From: RYN-230 sp963834515
GTDB lineage: Bacteria; Actinomycetota; Actinomycetes; Streptosporangiales; Streptosporangiaceae
Direction: 5' to 3'
Assembly: GCA_963834515.1 (NCBI GenBank)
Contig: CAWICB010000002.1
Location: 992,001 to 1,056,000, forward strand
Length of the DNA: 64,000 nt
Part shown: positions 1 through 8,631 of the stretch, piece by piece
How positions within the stretch are numbered: position 1 is the stretch's first letter
Layout: every line of letters begins with the position of its first letter
Translations under genes and position numbers: made by a program
The notes under the pieces: model-generated
The model's input: only the letters and a program-made list of their open reading frames with translations
Told to the model about the DNA's origin: nothing
Database searches by the model: none

Positions 1-3000
1 GGGACATCTTCGGCGCGGGCAACTTCTTCGTCGAGATCATGGACCACGGGCTGAGCATTGAGCAGCGCGTCCGGGACGGGCTGCGCCGCATCGCCCGCGA
101 ACTCGGCCTGCCGTTTGTGGTCACCAACGACTCGCACTACGCGGTGGAGGCCGACGCCAAGGCGCACGAGGTGCTGCTCTGCGTGCAGACCGGGTCGAAC
201 ATGGCCGACCCGGGCCGGTTCAGGTTCGACGGCACCGGCTACTACCTGAAGAGCCCGCAGGAGATGCGCGCCTTGTTCAGCGACGACGAGTGGCAGTCCG
301 GCTGCGACTCCACGCTGCTCATCGCCGAGCGGGCGGACGTTACGTTCCAGCCCAAGAACCTCATGCCGTCGTTCGACCTGCCGGCCGGGGAGACCGAGGA
401 GAGCTGGCTGCGCCAGGAAGTCTGGCGCGGCATGGACCGGCGTTACCCGGACGGTTACGACGAGCGCCGCCGCCAGCAGGTCGAGTACGAGATCGGCATC
501 ATCTCGCAGATGGGCTTCTGCTCGTACTTCCTGGTCGTGGCCGACTTCATCATGTGGGCCAAGCGGAACGGGGTCGGCGTCGGCCCGGGCCGCGGCTCGG
601 CCGCAGGCTGCCTGGTGGCCTACGCGCTGGGCATCACCGACCTGGACCCGCTGGTGCACGGGCTGATCTTCGAGCGGTTCCTGAACCCGGAACGCGTGTC
701 CATGCCCGACATCGACATCGACTTCGACGAACGCCGGCGGGGTGACGTGATCCGCTACGTCACCGAGAAGTGGGGCGAGGACCGGGTCGCGCAGATCATC
801 ACTTACGGCACGATCAAGGCCAAGGCGGCGGTCAAGGACGCCGCCCGGGTGCTCGGCTTCCCGTACGCGCTCGGCGACCGGATCACCAAGGCGTTCCCGC
901 CCGCGGTGATGGGCAAGGACATCCCGCTGACCGGGATCTTTGACGAGGCGCATCCCCGGCACGGCGAGGCGGGCGAGATCCGCGCGCTGTACGAGGCCGA
1001 GGCCGAGGTCCGCCAGGTCATCGACACCGCGCGCGGGCTGGAGGGGCTGATCCGGCAGGCCGGGGTGCACGCGGCCGGCGTGATCATGAGCAGCGAGCCG
1101 ATCATCGACCACGTGCCGGTCTGGAAGCGGCAGACCGACGGCGCGGTCATCACCCAGTTCGACTACCCGGCCTGCGAGTCGCTCGGCCTGCTCAAGATGG
1201 ACTTCCTCGGCCTGCGCAACCTGACCGTGCTGGACGATGCGGTGCGCGGGGTGAAGTCCAACCGGGGTACCGACATCGACCTTAATGCCCTGCCGCTGGA
1301 CGACCAGCCCACCTACGACCTGCTGGCCCGGGGCGACACGCTGGGCATATTCCAGTTCGACGGTGGGCCGATGCGGGCCCTGCTGCGCAGCATGCGGCCG
1401 GACAACTTCGAGGACATTTCCGCGGTCGGCGCGCTGTACCGGCCCGGCCCGATGGGCGCCAACGCGCACAACGAGTACGCGGACCGGAAGAACCAGCGCA
1501 AGCCGGTGGTGCCGATCCACCCCGAGCTGGCCGAGCCGCTGGCCGAGATCCTGGGTGACACCTACGGGCTGATCGTCTACCAGGAGCAGGTCATGGCCAT
1601 CGCGCAGAAGGTGGCCGGGTACAGCCTGGGCAGCGCGGACCTGCTCCGCCGGGCCATGGGCAAGAAGAAAAAGGAGATCCTGGACAAGGAGTTCCAGCCG
1701 TTCTCGGACGGGATGAAGCAGCACGGCTTCTCCGACGCCGCCATCAAGACGCTGTGGGACATCCTGGTCCCGTTCTCCGACTACGCGTTCAACAAGGCGC
1801 ACAGCGCGGCCTACGGCCTGGTCTCCTACTGGACCGCCTACCTCAAGGCGAACTACCCGGCGGAGTACATGGCCGCGCTGCTCACCTCGGTGTCCGGGGA
1901 CAAGGACAAGAGCGCGCTGTACCTGAACGAGTGCCGCCGGATGGGCATCACCGTGCTGCCGCCCGACGTCAACGCGTCCGACGCCACGTTCACCCCGGTG
2001 GGCGGGGACATCAGGTTCGGCCTGGCCGCGATCCGCAACGTCGGGACCAACGTCGTGGACGCCATCGTGGAGACACGGACCAGTAAGGGGGCGTTCAGCA
2101 GCTTCGCGGATTTCCTGCGCAAGGTCCCGGTCAACGTGTGCAACAAACGGGTCATCGAGTCGCTGGTCAAGGCGGGCGCGTTCGACTCGCTGAAGCACCC
2201 GCGCAAGGGCCTGGTCATCATCCACGAGCAGGCCATCGACACCGTGATCGACGTCAAGCGCAACGAGGCCATCGGCCAGGACTCGCTGTTCGGCGGGGAC
2301 GCCGAGACCGAGGCCAGCTTCGAGGTCCCGGTCCCGGACGGTGAGTGGGACAAGACCACCCTGCTCGCGTTCGAGCGGGAGATGCTCGGCCTGTACGTAT
2401 CTGACCACCCGCTGCTCGGCGTGGAGCACATCGTGGCCGCGCACACCGATTGCTCGGTGGCCGAGCTGCTCAGTTCCGCCACCGACGATGCCGAGCACAA
2501 GCCGCGGGCCGGCCGGGCCGACGGCCAGCTCGTCACCGTCGGCGGCATCCTGTCCGGAGTGCAGCGGAAGGTCACCCGGCAGGGCAACCCGTGGGCCACG
2601 GCCACCCTGGAGGACCTGGAGGGCGCCATCGAGGTGCTCTTCTTCCCGGCCGCTTACCAGCAGTGCTCACTGCTGCTGGCCGAGGACGCGATCCTGATCG
2701 TCAAGGGCCGGCTGGACCGGCGGGAAGAAGCCCCCAAGCTGATCGCTTCGGAGGTGACTGCGCCGGACCTGTCGGTCGGCGAGAGCGGCCCTTTTGTGGT
2801 GTCGATCCCGGTCCAGCGGTGCGTCGCGCCCGTAGTGGACCGGCTGCGCGAGGTGCTGAACACGCACCCGGGCCTGGCCGAGGTACACCTCAAACTCTGC
2901 AATGGCCCGCGGGCCACGATCGTCCGGCTGGATGACAAGCTCCGGGTCAAGCCGTCACCGGCGCTGGCCGCGGACCTGAAGCAGCTGCTCGGCCCCACGT

Positions 3001-3011
3001 GCGTGGGCTGA
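1..3011 (+). CDS. dnaE: DNA polymerase III alpha subunit, 5'-truncated by window edge
   Basis: The replicative DNA polymerase III catalytic subunit. The reading frame is already open at base 3 (DIFGAGNFFVE...), so the start lies upstream of the window; about 1002 residues are visible. The fragment begins late in the PHP domain. It contains the C-family polymerase active-site motif PDIDIDFD at 705-728, the GPGRGSAAGCLVAYALGITD palm segment, and TYGLIVYQEQVM in the finger/HhH region. An OB-fold lies near the C-terminus (about 2510-2760). No DnaQ-like exonuclease insertion is seen, as expected for DnaE rather than PolC. The frame is intact to the TGA at 3009-3011. A housekeeping DnaE1 assignment is likely; only the lack of the N-terminus prevents excluding a DnaE2-type copy. 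Confidence 0.96.
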   Translation, partial: DIFGAGNFFVEIMDHGLSIEQRVRDGLRRIARELGLPFVVTNDSHYAVEADAKAHEVLLCVQTGSNMADPGRFRFDGTGYYLKSPQEMRALFSDDEWQSGCDSTLLIAERADVTFQPKNLMPSFDLPAGETEESWLRQEVWRGMDRRYPDGYDERRRQQVEYEIGIISQMGFCSYFLVVADFIMWAKRNGVGVGPGRGSAAGCLVAYALGITDLDPLVHGLIFERFLNPERVSMPDIDIDFDERRRGDVIRYVTEKWGEDRVAQIITYGTIKAKAAVKDAARVLGFPYALGDRITKAFPPAVMGKDIPLTGIFDEAHPRHGEAGEIRALYEAEAEVRQVIDTARGLEGLIRQAGVHAAGVIMSSEPIIDHVPVWKRQTDGAVITQFDYPACESLGLLKMDFLGLRNLTVLDDAVRGVKSNRGTDIDLNALPLDDQPTYDLLARGDTLGIFQFDGGPMRALLRSMRPDNFEDISAVGALYRPGPMGANAHNEYADRKNQRKPVVPIHPELAEPLAEILGDTYGLIVYQEQVMAIAQKVAGYSLGSADLLRRAMGKKKKEILDKEFQPFSDGMKQHGFSDAAIKTLWDILVPFSDYAFNKAHSAAYGLVSYWTAYLKANYPAEYMAALLTSVSGDKDKSALYLNECRRMGITVLPPDVNASDATFTPVGGDIRFGLAAIRNVGTNVVDAIVETRTSKGAFSSFADFLRKVPVNVCNKRVIESLVKAGAFDSLKHPRKGLVIIHEQAIDTVIDVKRNEAIGQDSLFGGDAETEASFEVPVPDGEWDKTTLLAFEREMLGLYVSDHPLLGVEHIVAAHTDCSVAELLSSATDDAEHKPRAGRADGQLVTVGGILSGVQRKVTRQGNPWATATLEDLEGAIEVLFFPAAYQQCSLLLAEDAILIVKGRLDRREEAPKLIASEVTAPDLSVGESGPFVVSIPVQRCVAPVVDRLREVLNTHPGLAEVHLKLCNGPRATIVRLDDKLRVKPSPALAADLKQLLGPTCVG

Positions 3012-3096
3012 GCCGTATGCGGCGCGTATGATACGCGGCAGGTGAGCCGGGAAGACTGGTCGGCAAGTCCACACGGCCTGCTTGGGGGCACTCCCG

Positions 3097-4449
3097 GTGA
3101 TACGCCGATTCCACGTATCGGGCCACCATAAGGAACTGCTGCGCACCAACCTGTGGCTGGTCCCGGCGCTCCTGGTGTTGGCCGCGATCGGCCTGTTCGT
3201 GATCACTTACCTGGCGGACCAGGCCGCGTTCCGCGGCGACTTCAGCCTGCCGTCGTGGGTGATCAGCGGGTCGGCCGACGCGGCCCGGCAGATCCTGACC
3301 ACGATCGCCGCCGCGATCATCACGGTCGTCGGCGTGGTGTTCTCCATCGTGATCGTCGCGTTGACCCTGGTCTCCACCCAGTTCGGGCCGCGGATGCTGC
3401 GCACGTTCATCCGGGACCGGGGCACCCAGCTCACGCTGGGCACGTTCGTGGCCACGTTCGTCTACGCGGTGCTCGCCCTGGTGTCGATCGGCGGTTCGGG
3501 GCCGCGCGGGACGTTCGTGCCGCACATCGGCATCACCGTCACCCTCGCGCTCACCGTGGTCGACCTGGCTGTGCTGATCTACTTCATCCACCACATCGCC
3601 ACCCAGATCCAGCTGCCCGAGGTGATCGCGGGGATCTCGGCCGACCTGTCCGGGGCGATCGAGGCACAGGTGGGGGTGGGGGTGGCCCGGCCGGGTGATC
3701 CCAGCGCGGCCGCCGTGCTGGCCAGCCTGCCGGAGGAGGGCGGCGTCGTGCTGGCCTCCGACAGCGGCTACCTGCAGTACATCCATCGCCGGACGCTGCT
3801 GCGCATCGCCGAGGAGGCCGACGCAGTAATCTTCCTGCGGCACCGGCCCGGGCATTTCCTGGCCCAGGGCAGCCACCTGGCCACCGTGTGGCCGGCCAGC
3901 GCCACCCCCGGGGTGGCCCGGGAACTCAACCGCGCCCACCTCACCGGCCCGTACCGGACGCTGGCCCAGGACGTGTCGTTCGGCATCGACCAGCTCGTGG
4001 AGATCGCGATCCGGGCCCTGTCGTCCGCGGTCAACGACACGTTCACCGCGCTGACCTGCGTCGACTGGCTGTCGGACAGCCTGTGTAAGGTGGCCGGCCG
4101 GTGGCAGCCCGCCCAGGTGCACCGGGACCGGGCGGGCGCCGTGCGGGTGATCACCACCGAGCCGACGTACGACCGCCTGGTCCAGCGGTCGTTCGAGAAG
4201 ATCCGGCAGAGCAGCCGGGGGAACCCGGCCGTGCTGATCCGCATGCTGGACGCCCTGGCCAGGATCATGGAGCGGACCACCGCCGAGGACCAGCGCCGGG
4301 TGCTGCTGGACCAGGCGGCCATGATCATGCAGGCCAGCGACGAGTCGGTACCCGACGCACCGGACCGGGCCGACGTGCGCCGGGCGTACGAGGCGCTCCT
4401 CGCGGTGCGGGCCCACCTGGCCGATGAGCCCCTCGCCACCAGCGGCTAG
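3097..4449 (+). CDS. DUF2254 family integral membrane protein
   Basis: A membrane protein of about 450 residues that I recognise as DUF2254; its function is unknown. Four hydrophobic segments are visible in the first 180 residues: one beginning LWLVPALLVLAAIGLF, one around ILTTIAAAIITVVGVVFSIV, one around LGTFVATFVYAVLALVSI, and one around ITVTLALTVVDLAVLIYFIH. A long hydrophilic C-terminal domain follows. The family signature STQFGPRMLRTFIRDRG follows the second segment. I chose the GTG at 3097 because a GGGGG tract lies 8 bases upstream; the in-frame TTG at 3082 has no Shine-Dalgarno. It ends convergently with the ABC permease on the minus strand. Confidence 0.85.
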   Translation: MIRRFHVSGHHKELLRTNLWLVPALLVLAAIGLFVITYLADQAAFRGDFSLPSWVISGSADAARQILTTIAAAIITVVGVVFSIVIVALTLVSTQFGPRMLRTFIRDRGTQLTLGTFVATFVYAVLALVSIGGSGPRGTFVPHIGITVTLALTVVDLAVLIYFIHHIATQIQLPEVIAGISADLSGAIEAQVGVGVARPGDPSAAAVLASLPEEGGVVLASDSGYLQYIHRRTLLRIAEEADAVIFLRHRPGHFLAQGSHLATVWPASATPGVARELNRAHLTGPYRTLAQDVSFGIDQLVEIAIRALSSAVNDTFTALTCVDWLSDSLCKVAGRWQPAQVHRDRAGAVRVITTEPTYDRLVQRSFEKIRQSSRGNPAVLIRMLDALARIMERTTAEDQRRVLLDQAAMIMQASDESVPDAPDRADVRRAYEALLAVRAHLADEPLATSG

Positions 4450-4455
4450 CGCGGC

Positions 4456-4495
4456 CGGTCAGGCGTCCCGGCGCTCGGTCAGGCGTCCCGGCGCT
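4456..4495. repeat. Exact 20-bp tandem duplication over a gene end
   Basis: CGGTCAGGCGTCCCGGCGCT occurs twice head to tail (4456-4475 and 4476-4495). The second copy holds the stop codon and last codons of the minus-strand permease (4479). The first lies in the 30-bp gap to the convergent DUF2254 gene. Twenty is not a multiple of three, so the duplication could only be tolerated outside the frame. Confidence 0.95.
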
Positions 4496-5330
4496 GCAGC
4501 AGGTAGGCCCCGGCGGCCAGCAGCACCGCGGCCCACAGGCAGAACACGCCGAACCCCTGCCAGGCGGACAGCAGCTGGCCGGACGTGTGCTGTGCGCTGT
4601 ACACCAGCGCACCGGCCTGCTCCGGCAGGTAGGCGTTGATATGCGCGCCCCAGCTGCTGGGCAGCAGGCCGGACAGAATCGGCAGCACCAGCACGATGCC
4701 GATGACCGTGGTGATACCGGCCGCGGTGTGCCGGATCAGCGAGCCCACCGCCAGCGCGAACACGCCGAGCACGGCCAGGTAGAGGCCGGCGCCGACCACC
4801 GCGCGCAGCACGTTCTGGTCGCTCAGCGTCACCGCAACCTTGCTGTGCAGGATGGCTGAGCCGAGGAAGAAGCAGGCGAACGCCACGATTTCCGCTACGA
4901 CCACGATCAGGATGGCGAACACGGCCACCTTGGCGGCCAGCATCGGCAGCCGCTTGGGCACGGCCAGCAGCGACGACCGGATCACCCCGGTGGAGTACTC
5001 GGTGCTGATGACCAGCACGCCGAGCACGCAGATGGTCAGCTGGCCGAGGCCGATGCCGGCGCCGAGGATGAAGCCGACCGGGTTGCCCACCACTGTGGCG
5101 TCCCGCCCGGCGGCGTGCGGGCCGGTCCAGTGCGACTCGGTCAGCCAGGAGAACAGTGCGGTGAAGCCGACCGTGATGATCACGAACAGCAGCAGCGTCC
5201 ACACCGTGGACCGGACGGAACGGATCTTCGTCCACTCGGCCAGCATGGTGTGGGCGAACCCGACATGGTGGATGGCGGTCGGAACCGCGATGGGCGCAGC
5301 GGCCGGCGCGGCCGGGCTGGTGGAGGTCAT
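4479..5330 (-). CDS. ABC-2 type transporter permease
   Basis: Membrane component of an export-type (ABC-2) transporter, 283 residues. The N-terminal cytoplasmic stretch ends in the typical MLAEWTKIRSVRSTVWTL segment, then about six hydrophobic helices follow (first LLLFVIITVGFTALFSWL, last GFGVFCLWAAVLLAAGAYLL). The start ATG (complement of 5328-5330) overlaps the stop of the upstream ATPase gene by four bases (ATGA), so the two are translationally coupled and form one exporter. The substrate is not evident; homologous pairs in actinomycetes are often annotated as drug or peptide exporters, which I would not assert here. Confidence 0.93.
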   Translation of the reverse strand: MTSTSPAAPAAAPIAVPTAIHHVGFAHTMLAEWTKIRSVRSTVWTLLLFVIITVGFTALFSWLTESHWTGPHAAGRDATVVGNPVGFILGAGIGLGQLTICVLGVLVISTEYSTGVIRSSLLAVPKRLPMLAAKVAVFAILIVVVAEIVAFACFFLGSAILHSKVAVTLSDQNVLRAVVGAGLYLAVLGVFALAVGSLIRHTAAGITTVIGIVLVLPILSGLLPSSWGAHINAYLPEQAGALVYSAQHTSGQLLSAWQGFGVFCLWAAVLLAAGAYLLQRRDA

Positions 5331-6397
5331 TGGCTGTCCTGCCCCGTGGTCGGTGCCGAGGTAGTCGATGAGGTGGCGCGGGCTGGGCTGCCGCCCACCG
5401 GGGTGGTGGCCGCCGGGATGCCGGTGGCCAGCCCGGAGCCGTCCGGTGCGGGGCTGGCACCCGGCTGCCCGGCCGGGGTGCCGCCGGTGCCGTATTCGGA
5501 GCTTTCCGCGGTCAGTTCCATGTAGGCCTCCTCCAGCGAGGCCAGCTGCGGGGTGAGCTCGTACAGCACGACGCGGTCGGCGGCGGCGATCTCTCCGATC
5601 CGGGGCGCCTCCAGGCCGGTGACCCGGAGCAGGCCCGCGTGGCCGCCTGGCTCGTCCTGCGGGTCGGCCTGGCCGCCCTCGGCGGCGATCAGGCCGGCCA
5701 GCCGGGCCGCGTCCGGTGAGCGGACCAGCACGTATTTATCCGAACTGCGCTCGATGAATTCCTGGGTGCTGCAGTCGGCGATGAGCTTGCCCCGGCCGAT
5801 CACGATCAGATGATCCGCCGTGACGGCCATCTCGTTCATCAGGTGGCTGGACACGAAAATGGTGCGGCCCTCGGTGGCGAGCTGTTTGATCAGGTTCCTG
5901 ATCCACAGGATGCCCTCCGGGTCGAGCCCATTGACCGGCTCGTCCAGCAGCAGCACCTGCGGGTCGCCCAGCATGGCCACGGCGATGCCGACCCGCTGCC
6001 CCATGCCCAGCGAGTACCCGCCGGTCCGTTTCCGCGCCACCTCACGCAGCCCGACCAGGTCCAGCACCTGGTCCACCCGGGATCGGGGCAGGCCCTGCGT
6101 CTGGGCCAGGAAGAGCAGGTGGTTGTAGGCGCTCCGGCCGGGATGCATGGCCTTGGCCTCGAGCAGCGCACCGACCGTGCGCAGTGGCTGGTCCAGGTCG
6201 GCGTACTTGCGGCCGTCGATCGTCGCGCTGCCGGCGTGCGGCCGGTCCAGGCCCAGGATGAGCCGCATCGTGGTCGACTTGCCCGCGCCATTCGGGCCCA
6301 GAAAGCCGGTGACCCGGCCCGGTTCAACACTGAAAGACAAATGGTCAACAGCGGTTTTGTCCCCGTAGCGCTTGGTGAGGTCCCGTGCCTCGATCAT
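5327..6397 (-). CDS. ABC transporter ATP-binding protein (exporter)
   Basis: Nucleotide-binding subunit of the exporter, 356 residues. Walker A is GPNGAGKST, the signature region YSLGMGQR and Walker B VLLLDEPVNGLDP are present, and the switch His is in VSSHLM. The first 215 residues are the ATPase; the C-terminal extension resembles the DrrA/CcmA-type regulatory tail and ends in a Pro/Gly/Thr-rich stretch. The start is ATG at 6397, preceded by AAGGGGAA five bases upstream; the longer open frame back to 6664 lacks support. It is divergent from the membrane protein at 6543, sharing a 145-bp intergenic region. Confidence 0.94.
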   Translation of the reverse strand: MIEARDLTKRYGDKTAVDHLSFSVEPGRVTGFLGPNGAGKSTTMRLILGLDRPHAGSATIDGRKYADLDQPLRTVGALLEAKAMHPGRSAYNHLLFLAQTQGLPRSRVDQVLDLVGLREVARKRTGGYSLGMGQRVGIAVAMLGDPQVLLLDEPVNGLDPEGILWIRNLIKQLATEGRTIFVSSHLMNEMAVTADHLIVIGRGKLIADCSTQEFIERSSDKYVLVRSPDAARLAGLIAAEGGQADPQDEPGGHAGLLRVTGLEAPRIGEIAAADRVVLYELTPQLASLEEAYMELTAESSEYGTGGTPAGQPGASPAPDGSGLATGIPAATTPVGGSPARATSSTTSAPTTGQDSQ

Positions 6398-6542
6398 GAA
6401 TTTCCCCTTGAGACGGCCTGGCCGACTTGGTTCCGCCGCGCGCCTAAACCCTAAGGTAGCAAGGCTGGCTGAGTGGACTGGTTTAGCGCGGCCGCCCCCC
6501 AGGTGGGCAAGGCCGGGCTGGTCGCGTACCCTGCTGCGCATC

Positions 6543-7118
6543 ATGACGCAGCCACTGAAGCCTGTCGGGGAAGCAGCCGGGGCCCGGCGGCCGGGCGTGG
6601 CGCTGCGCCGCTGGCTGGCGGCCGTGGCCATCACACTGCTGCTCGGCGTGGCCGCCGGATTCATCTGGGCCGCGGTGGCACCCCGGCCCTACCTGGTGAT
6701 GACCGGCCCGGGCTCGGCCGAGGTGGTGAACGTCGAGACGAACGCGTTCATCGGCGCGGACGGCTGGTACTGCCTGATCTGCCTGGCCGGCGGGATCATC
6801 TCCGGCCTGGCCGGCTACCTGCTCGCGGTGCGCGGGCACCACCCGGGCGGGATGGCCGTGGTCCTGCTCAGCGGGCTGGTGGCCGGCCTGATCACGCTGG
6901 AGATCGGCCAGCACGCCGGGCTGGCCACCTACCATCACCTGCTCAGTACGCTGCCGGCCGGCGCGCACCTCAGCGAGTCGCTGTCTCTCGGTTCGCACAG
7001 CGGCATCGCGTTCTGGCCGCTGGCCGCCGGCCTCGTGGCCGGGGCCATCGAGCTCAACGACGCCCTCCGGGACCGGAAGCGGGACACCCGGGAAGGCCGC
7101 ACCCTCGCCCTCGACTGA
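6543..7118 (+). CDS. Small integral membrane protein, DUF2567-like
   Basis: A protein of 191 residues with four predicted membrane helices: one after LRRWLAAVAITLLLGVAAGF, then ADGWYCLICLAGGIISGLAG, a third around GMAVVLLSGLVAGLITLE, and the last around GIAFWPLAAGLVAGAIEL. The layout, with an extracytoplasmic segment between helices 1 and 2 and the FIGADGWYCL motif opening helix 2, matches the actinobacterial DUF2567 family. That assignment is from memory of the family and moderately sure; the function is unknown. The start is ATG 6543; no strong Shine-Dalgarno is visible. It lies just upstream of the histidine operon but is separated by about 200 bp carrying a tandem repeat. Confidence 0.7.
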   Translation: MTQPLKPVGEAAGARRPGVALRRWLAAVAITLLLGVAAGFIWAAVAPRPYLVMTGPGSAEVVNVETNAFIGADGWYCLICLAGGIISGLAGYLLAVRGHHPGGMAVVLLSGLVAGLITLEIGQHAGLATYHHLLSTLPAGAHLSESLSLGSHSGIAFWPLAAGLVAGAIELNDALRDRKRDTREGRTLALD

Positions 7119-7129
7119 GCCCGTTCGCC

Positions 7130-7188
7130 GCGGTCCTGACCGCATGAATGCTTCAGCCACGCGGTCCTGACCGCATGAATGCTTCAGC
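7130..7188. repeat. 28-bp direct repeat (period 31) upstream of hisD
   Basis: Two perfect copies of a 28-bp unit at 7130-7157 and 7161-7188, separated by three bases. Each unit begins with the dyad GCGGTCCTGACCGC and ends ATGAATGCTTCAGC. The repeats lie 12 to 70 bp past the stop of the membrane protein gene and about 130 bp before hisD, so they could be operators, a processing site or a simple duplication. Confidence 0.95.
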
Positions 7189-7303
7189 GATGCGGTGCGG
7201 TCCGGTCCGGTGCGGGCGGGGTGAAGGCGGCGCCCGCCCGGTGCGGGACCCAGGGCGGCCGTCCGGTATGTGGACACCACCGCCACGGTATGAGCGCCGT
7301 TCG

Positions 7304-7309
7304 TAGACT
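7304..7309 (+). promoter_or_regulatory. Candidate -10 box of a leaderless hisD transcript
   Basis: TAGACT fits the actinobacterial TAnnnT -10 consensus and ends six bases before the hisD GTG, which would place transcription initiation at or next to the start codon. No Shine-Dalgarno precedes that GTG, consistent with leaderless translation. The same hexamer at the same spacing precedes polA. Confidence 0.55.
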
Positions 7310-7315
7310 GAGCGG

Positions 7316-8631
7316 GTGCTCCCTCGAATCGATCTCCGTGGCCAGGCTGCCACCGACCTGAGCAGGGCGAAGCTGGCCGGCGTGCTACCACGTGCCGAGC
7401 TAGACGTGGAGGCCGCGATGGCTGCGGTCCGCCCATTGTGTGACGACGTCCGCACCCGGGGCGCGGCGGCGGTCCGGGACCATACGGCCCGTTTCGACGG
7501 TGTGGACCTGCCCACCACCCGGGTGCCGGCCGGCGCGCTGCCAGCCGCGCTAGCCGGGCTCGACCCGGCCGTGCGGGCCGCGCTGGAGGAGGCCATCCGG
7601 CGGGTCCGGCTGGTCCACCAGGCCCAGCTGCCCGCGGACCAGGCCACGGCGGTCGGTCCCGGGGCCACGGTCACCGAGCGGTACGTCCCGGTCAGCCGGG
7701 CCGGCGTGTACGTGCCGGGCGGCCTGGTCACCTATCCCTCGTCGGTGGTCATGAACGTGGTACCGGCCCAGGTGGCCGGCGTCGGCGCAGATCGCGGTGG
7801 CGTCCCCGCCGCAGCCGGACGGCCTGCCCGCCCCGGCGGTGCTGGCCGCCTGCGCGCTGCTCGGCGTCGAGGAGGTGCACGCCGCGGGGGGAGCGCAGGC
7901 CATCGCGATGTTCGCCTACGGTACCGGGGACTGCGCCGCCGGCCGACATCGTCACCGGGCCGGGCAACGTGTACGTGGCCGCGGCCAAGCGGCTGCTGCT
8001 CGGCGTGATCGGCACCGACGCGGAAGCCGGGCCGACCGAGATCGCGATCATCGCCGACGGCAGTGCCGACCCTGAGTTCGTGGCCGCCGACCTGATCGCC
8101 CAGGCCGAGCACGACCCGCTGGCCGCCTGCCTGCTCATCACCACCGACCCCGGCCTGGCCGACCAGGTGGACAAGGCGCTCGGCCCGCAGGTGGCCGGGG
8201 CCCGGCACCGGGAGCGGGTGCAGGCCGCACTGGCCGGCCAGTCGGCCACCGTGCTGGTGGACGACCTGGCCGCGGCCGTGGCGGTGAGCGACGCCTGGGC
8301 TCCGGAGCACCTGGAGATCCAGACCGCGGATGCGGCTGAGCTGGCCCGGCAGGTCCGCAACGCCGGGGCCATCTTCACCGGCCCGTACGCGCCGGTGTCG
8401 CTGGGCGACTACCTGGCCGGCTCCAATCACGTGCTGCCCACCGGGGGCACCGCCCGGCACGCCAGCGGGCTGTCCACGCTGTCCTTCCTGCGCGGCATCC
8501 ACGTGGTCGAGTGCGGCCGGGACGCGCTGGCTGAGGTGGCCCCGCACATCGACGCGCTGGGCGGCGCCGAGGACCTGGCCGCGCACGTGGCGGCGGTACG
8601 GGTGCGGATTCCCAAGGGCGAGCCTTCATGA
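7316..8631 (+). CDS. hisD: Histidinol dehydrogenase, frame broken by two +1 insertions
   Basis: Catalyses the last two steps of histidine synthesis (histidinol to histidine, NAD+-dependent, zinc enzyme). The protein is readable only in three frames. Residues LPRIDLRG... to VVPAQVAGV are in frame 2. AQIAVASPPQPDG... to FAYGTGDC are in frame 3 after an extra base near 7784. ADIVTGPGNVYVAAAKRLL... to the end is in frame 1 after an extra base at about 7935-7938. Removing one base at each point restores a full-length HisD (about 437 residues) including GPTEIAIIAD and the SNHVLPTGGTARHASGLS segment. The start is GTG 7316, probably leaderless. The last four bases overlap hisC (ATGA). The gene heads the his operon, so loss of function is unlikely; sequence error is my preferred explanation. 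Confidence 0.9.

Noticed and set aside
6399..6664. Longer N-terminus for the exporter ATPase
   Set aside because: The extra residues are not conserved, and a strong AAGGGGAA site precedes ATG 6397.
7130..7188. CRISPR remnant (two 28-bp repeats)
   Set aside because: Copies are separated by only three bases, so there is no spacer. No cas genes are nearby.
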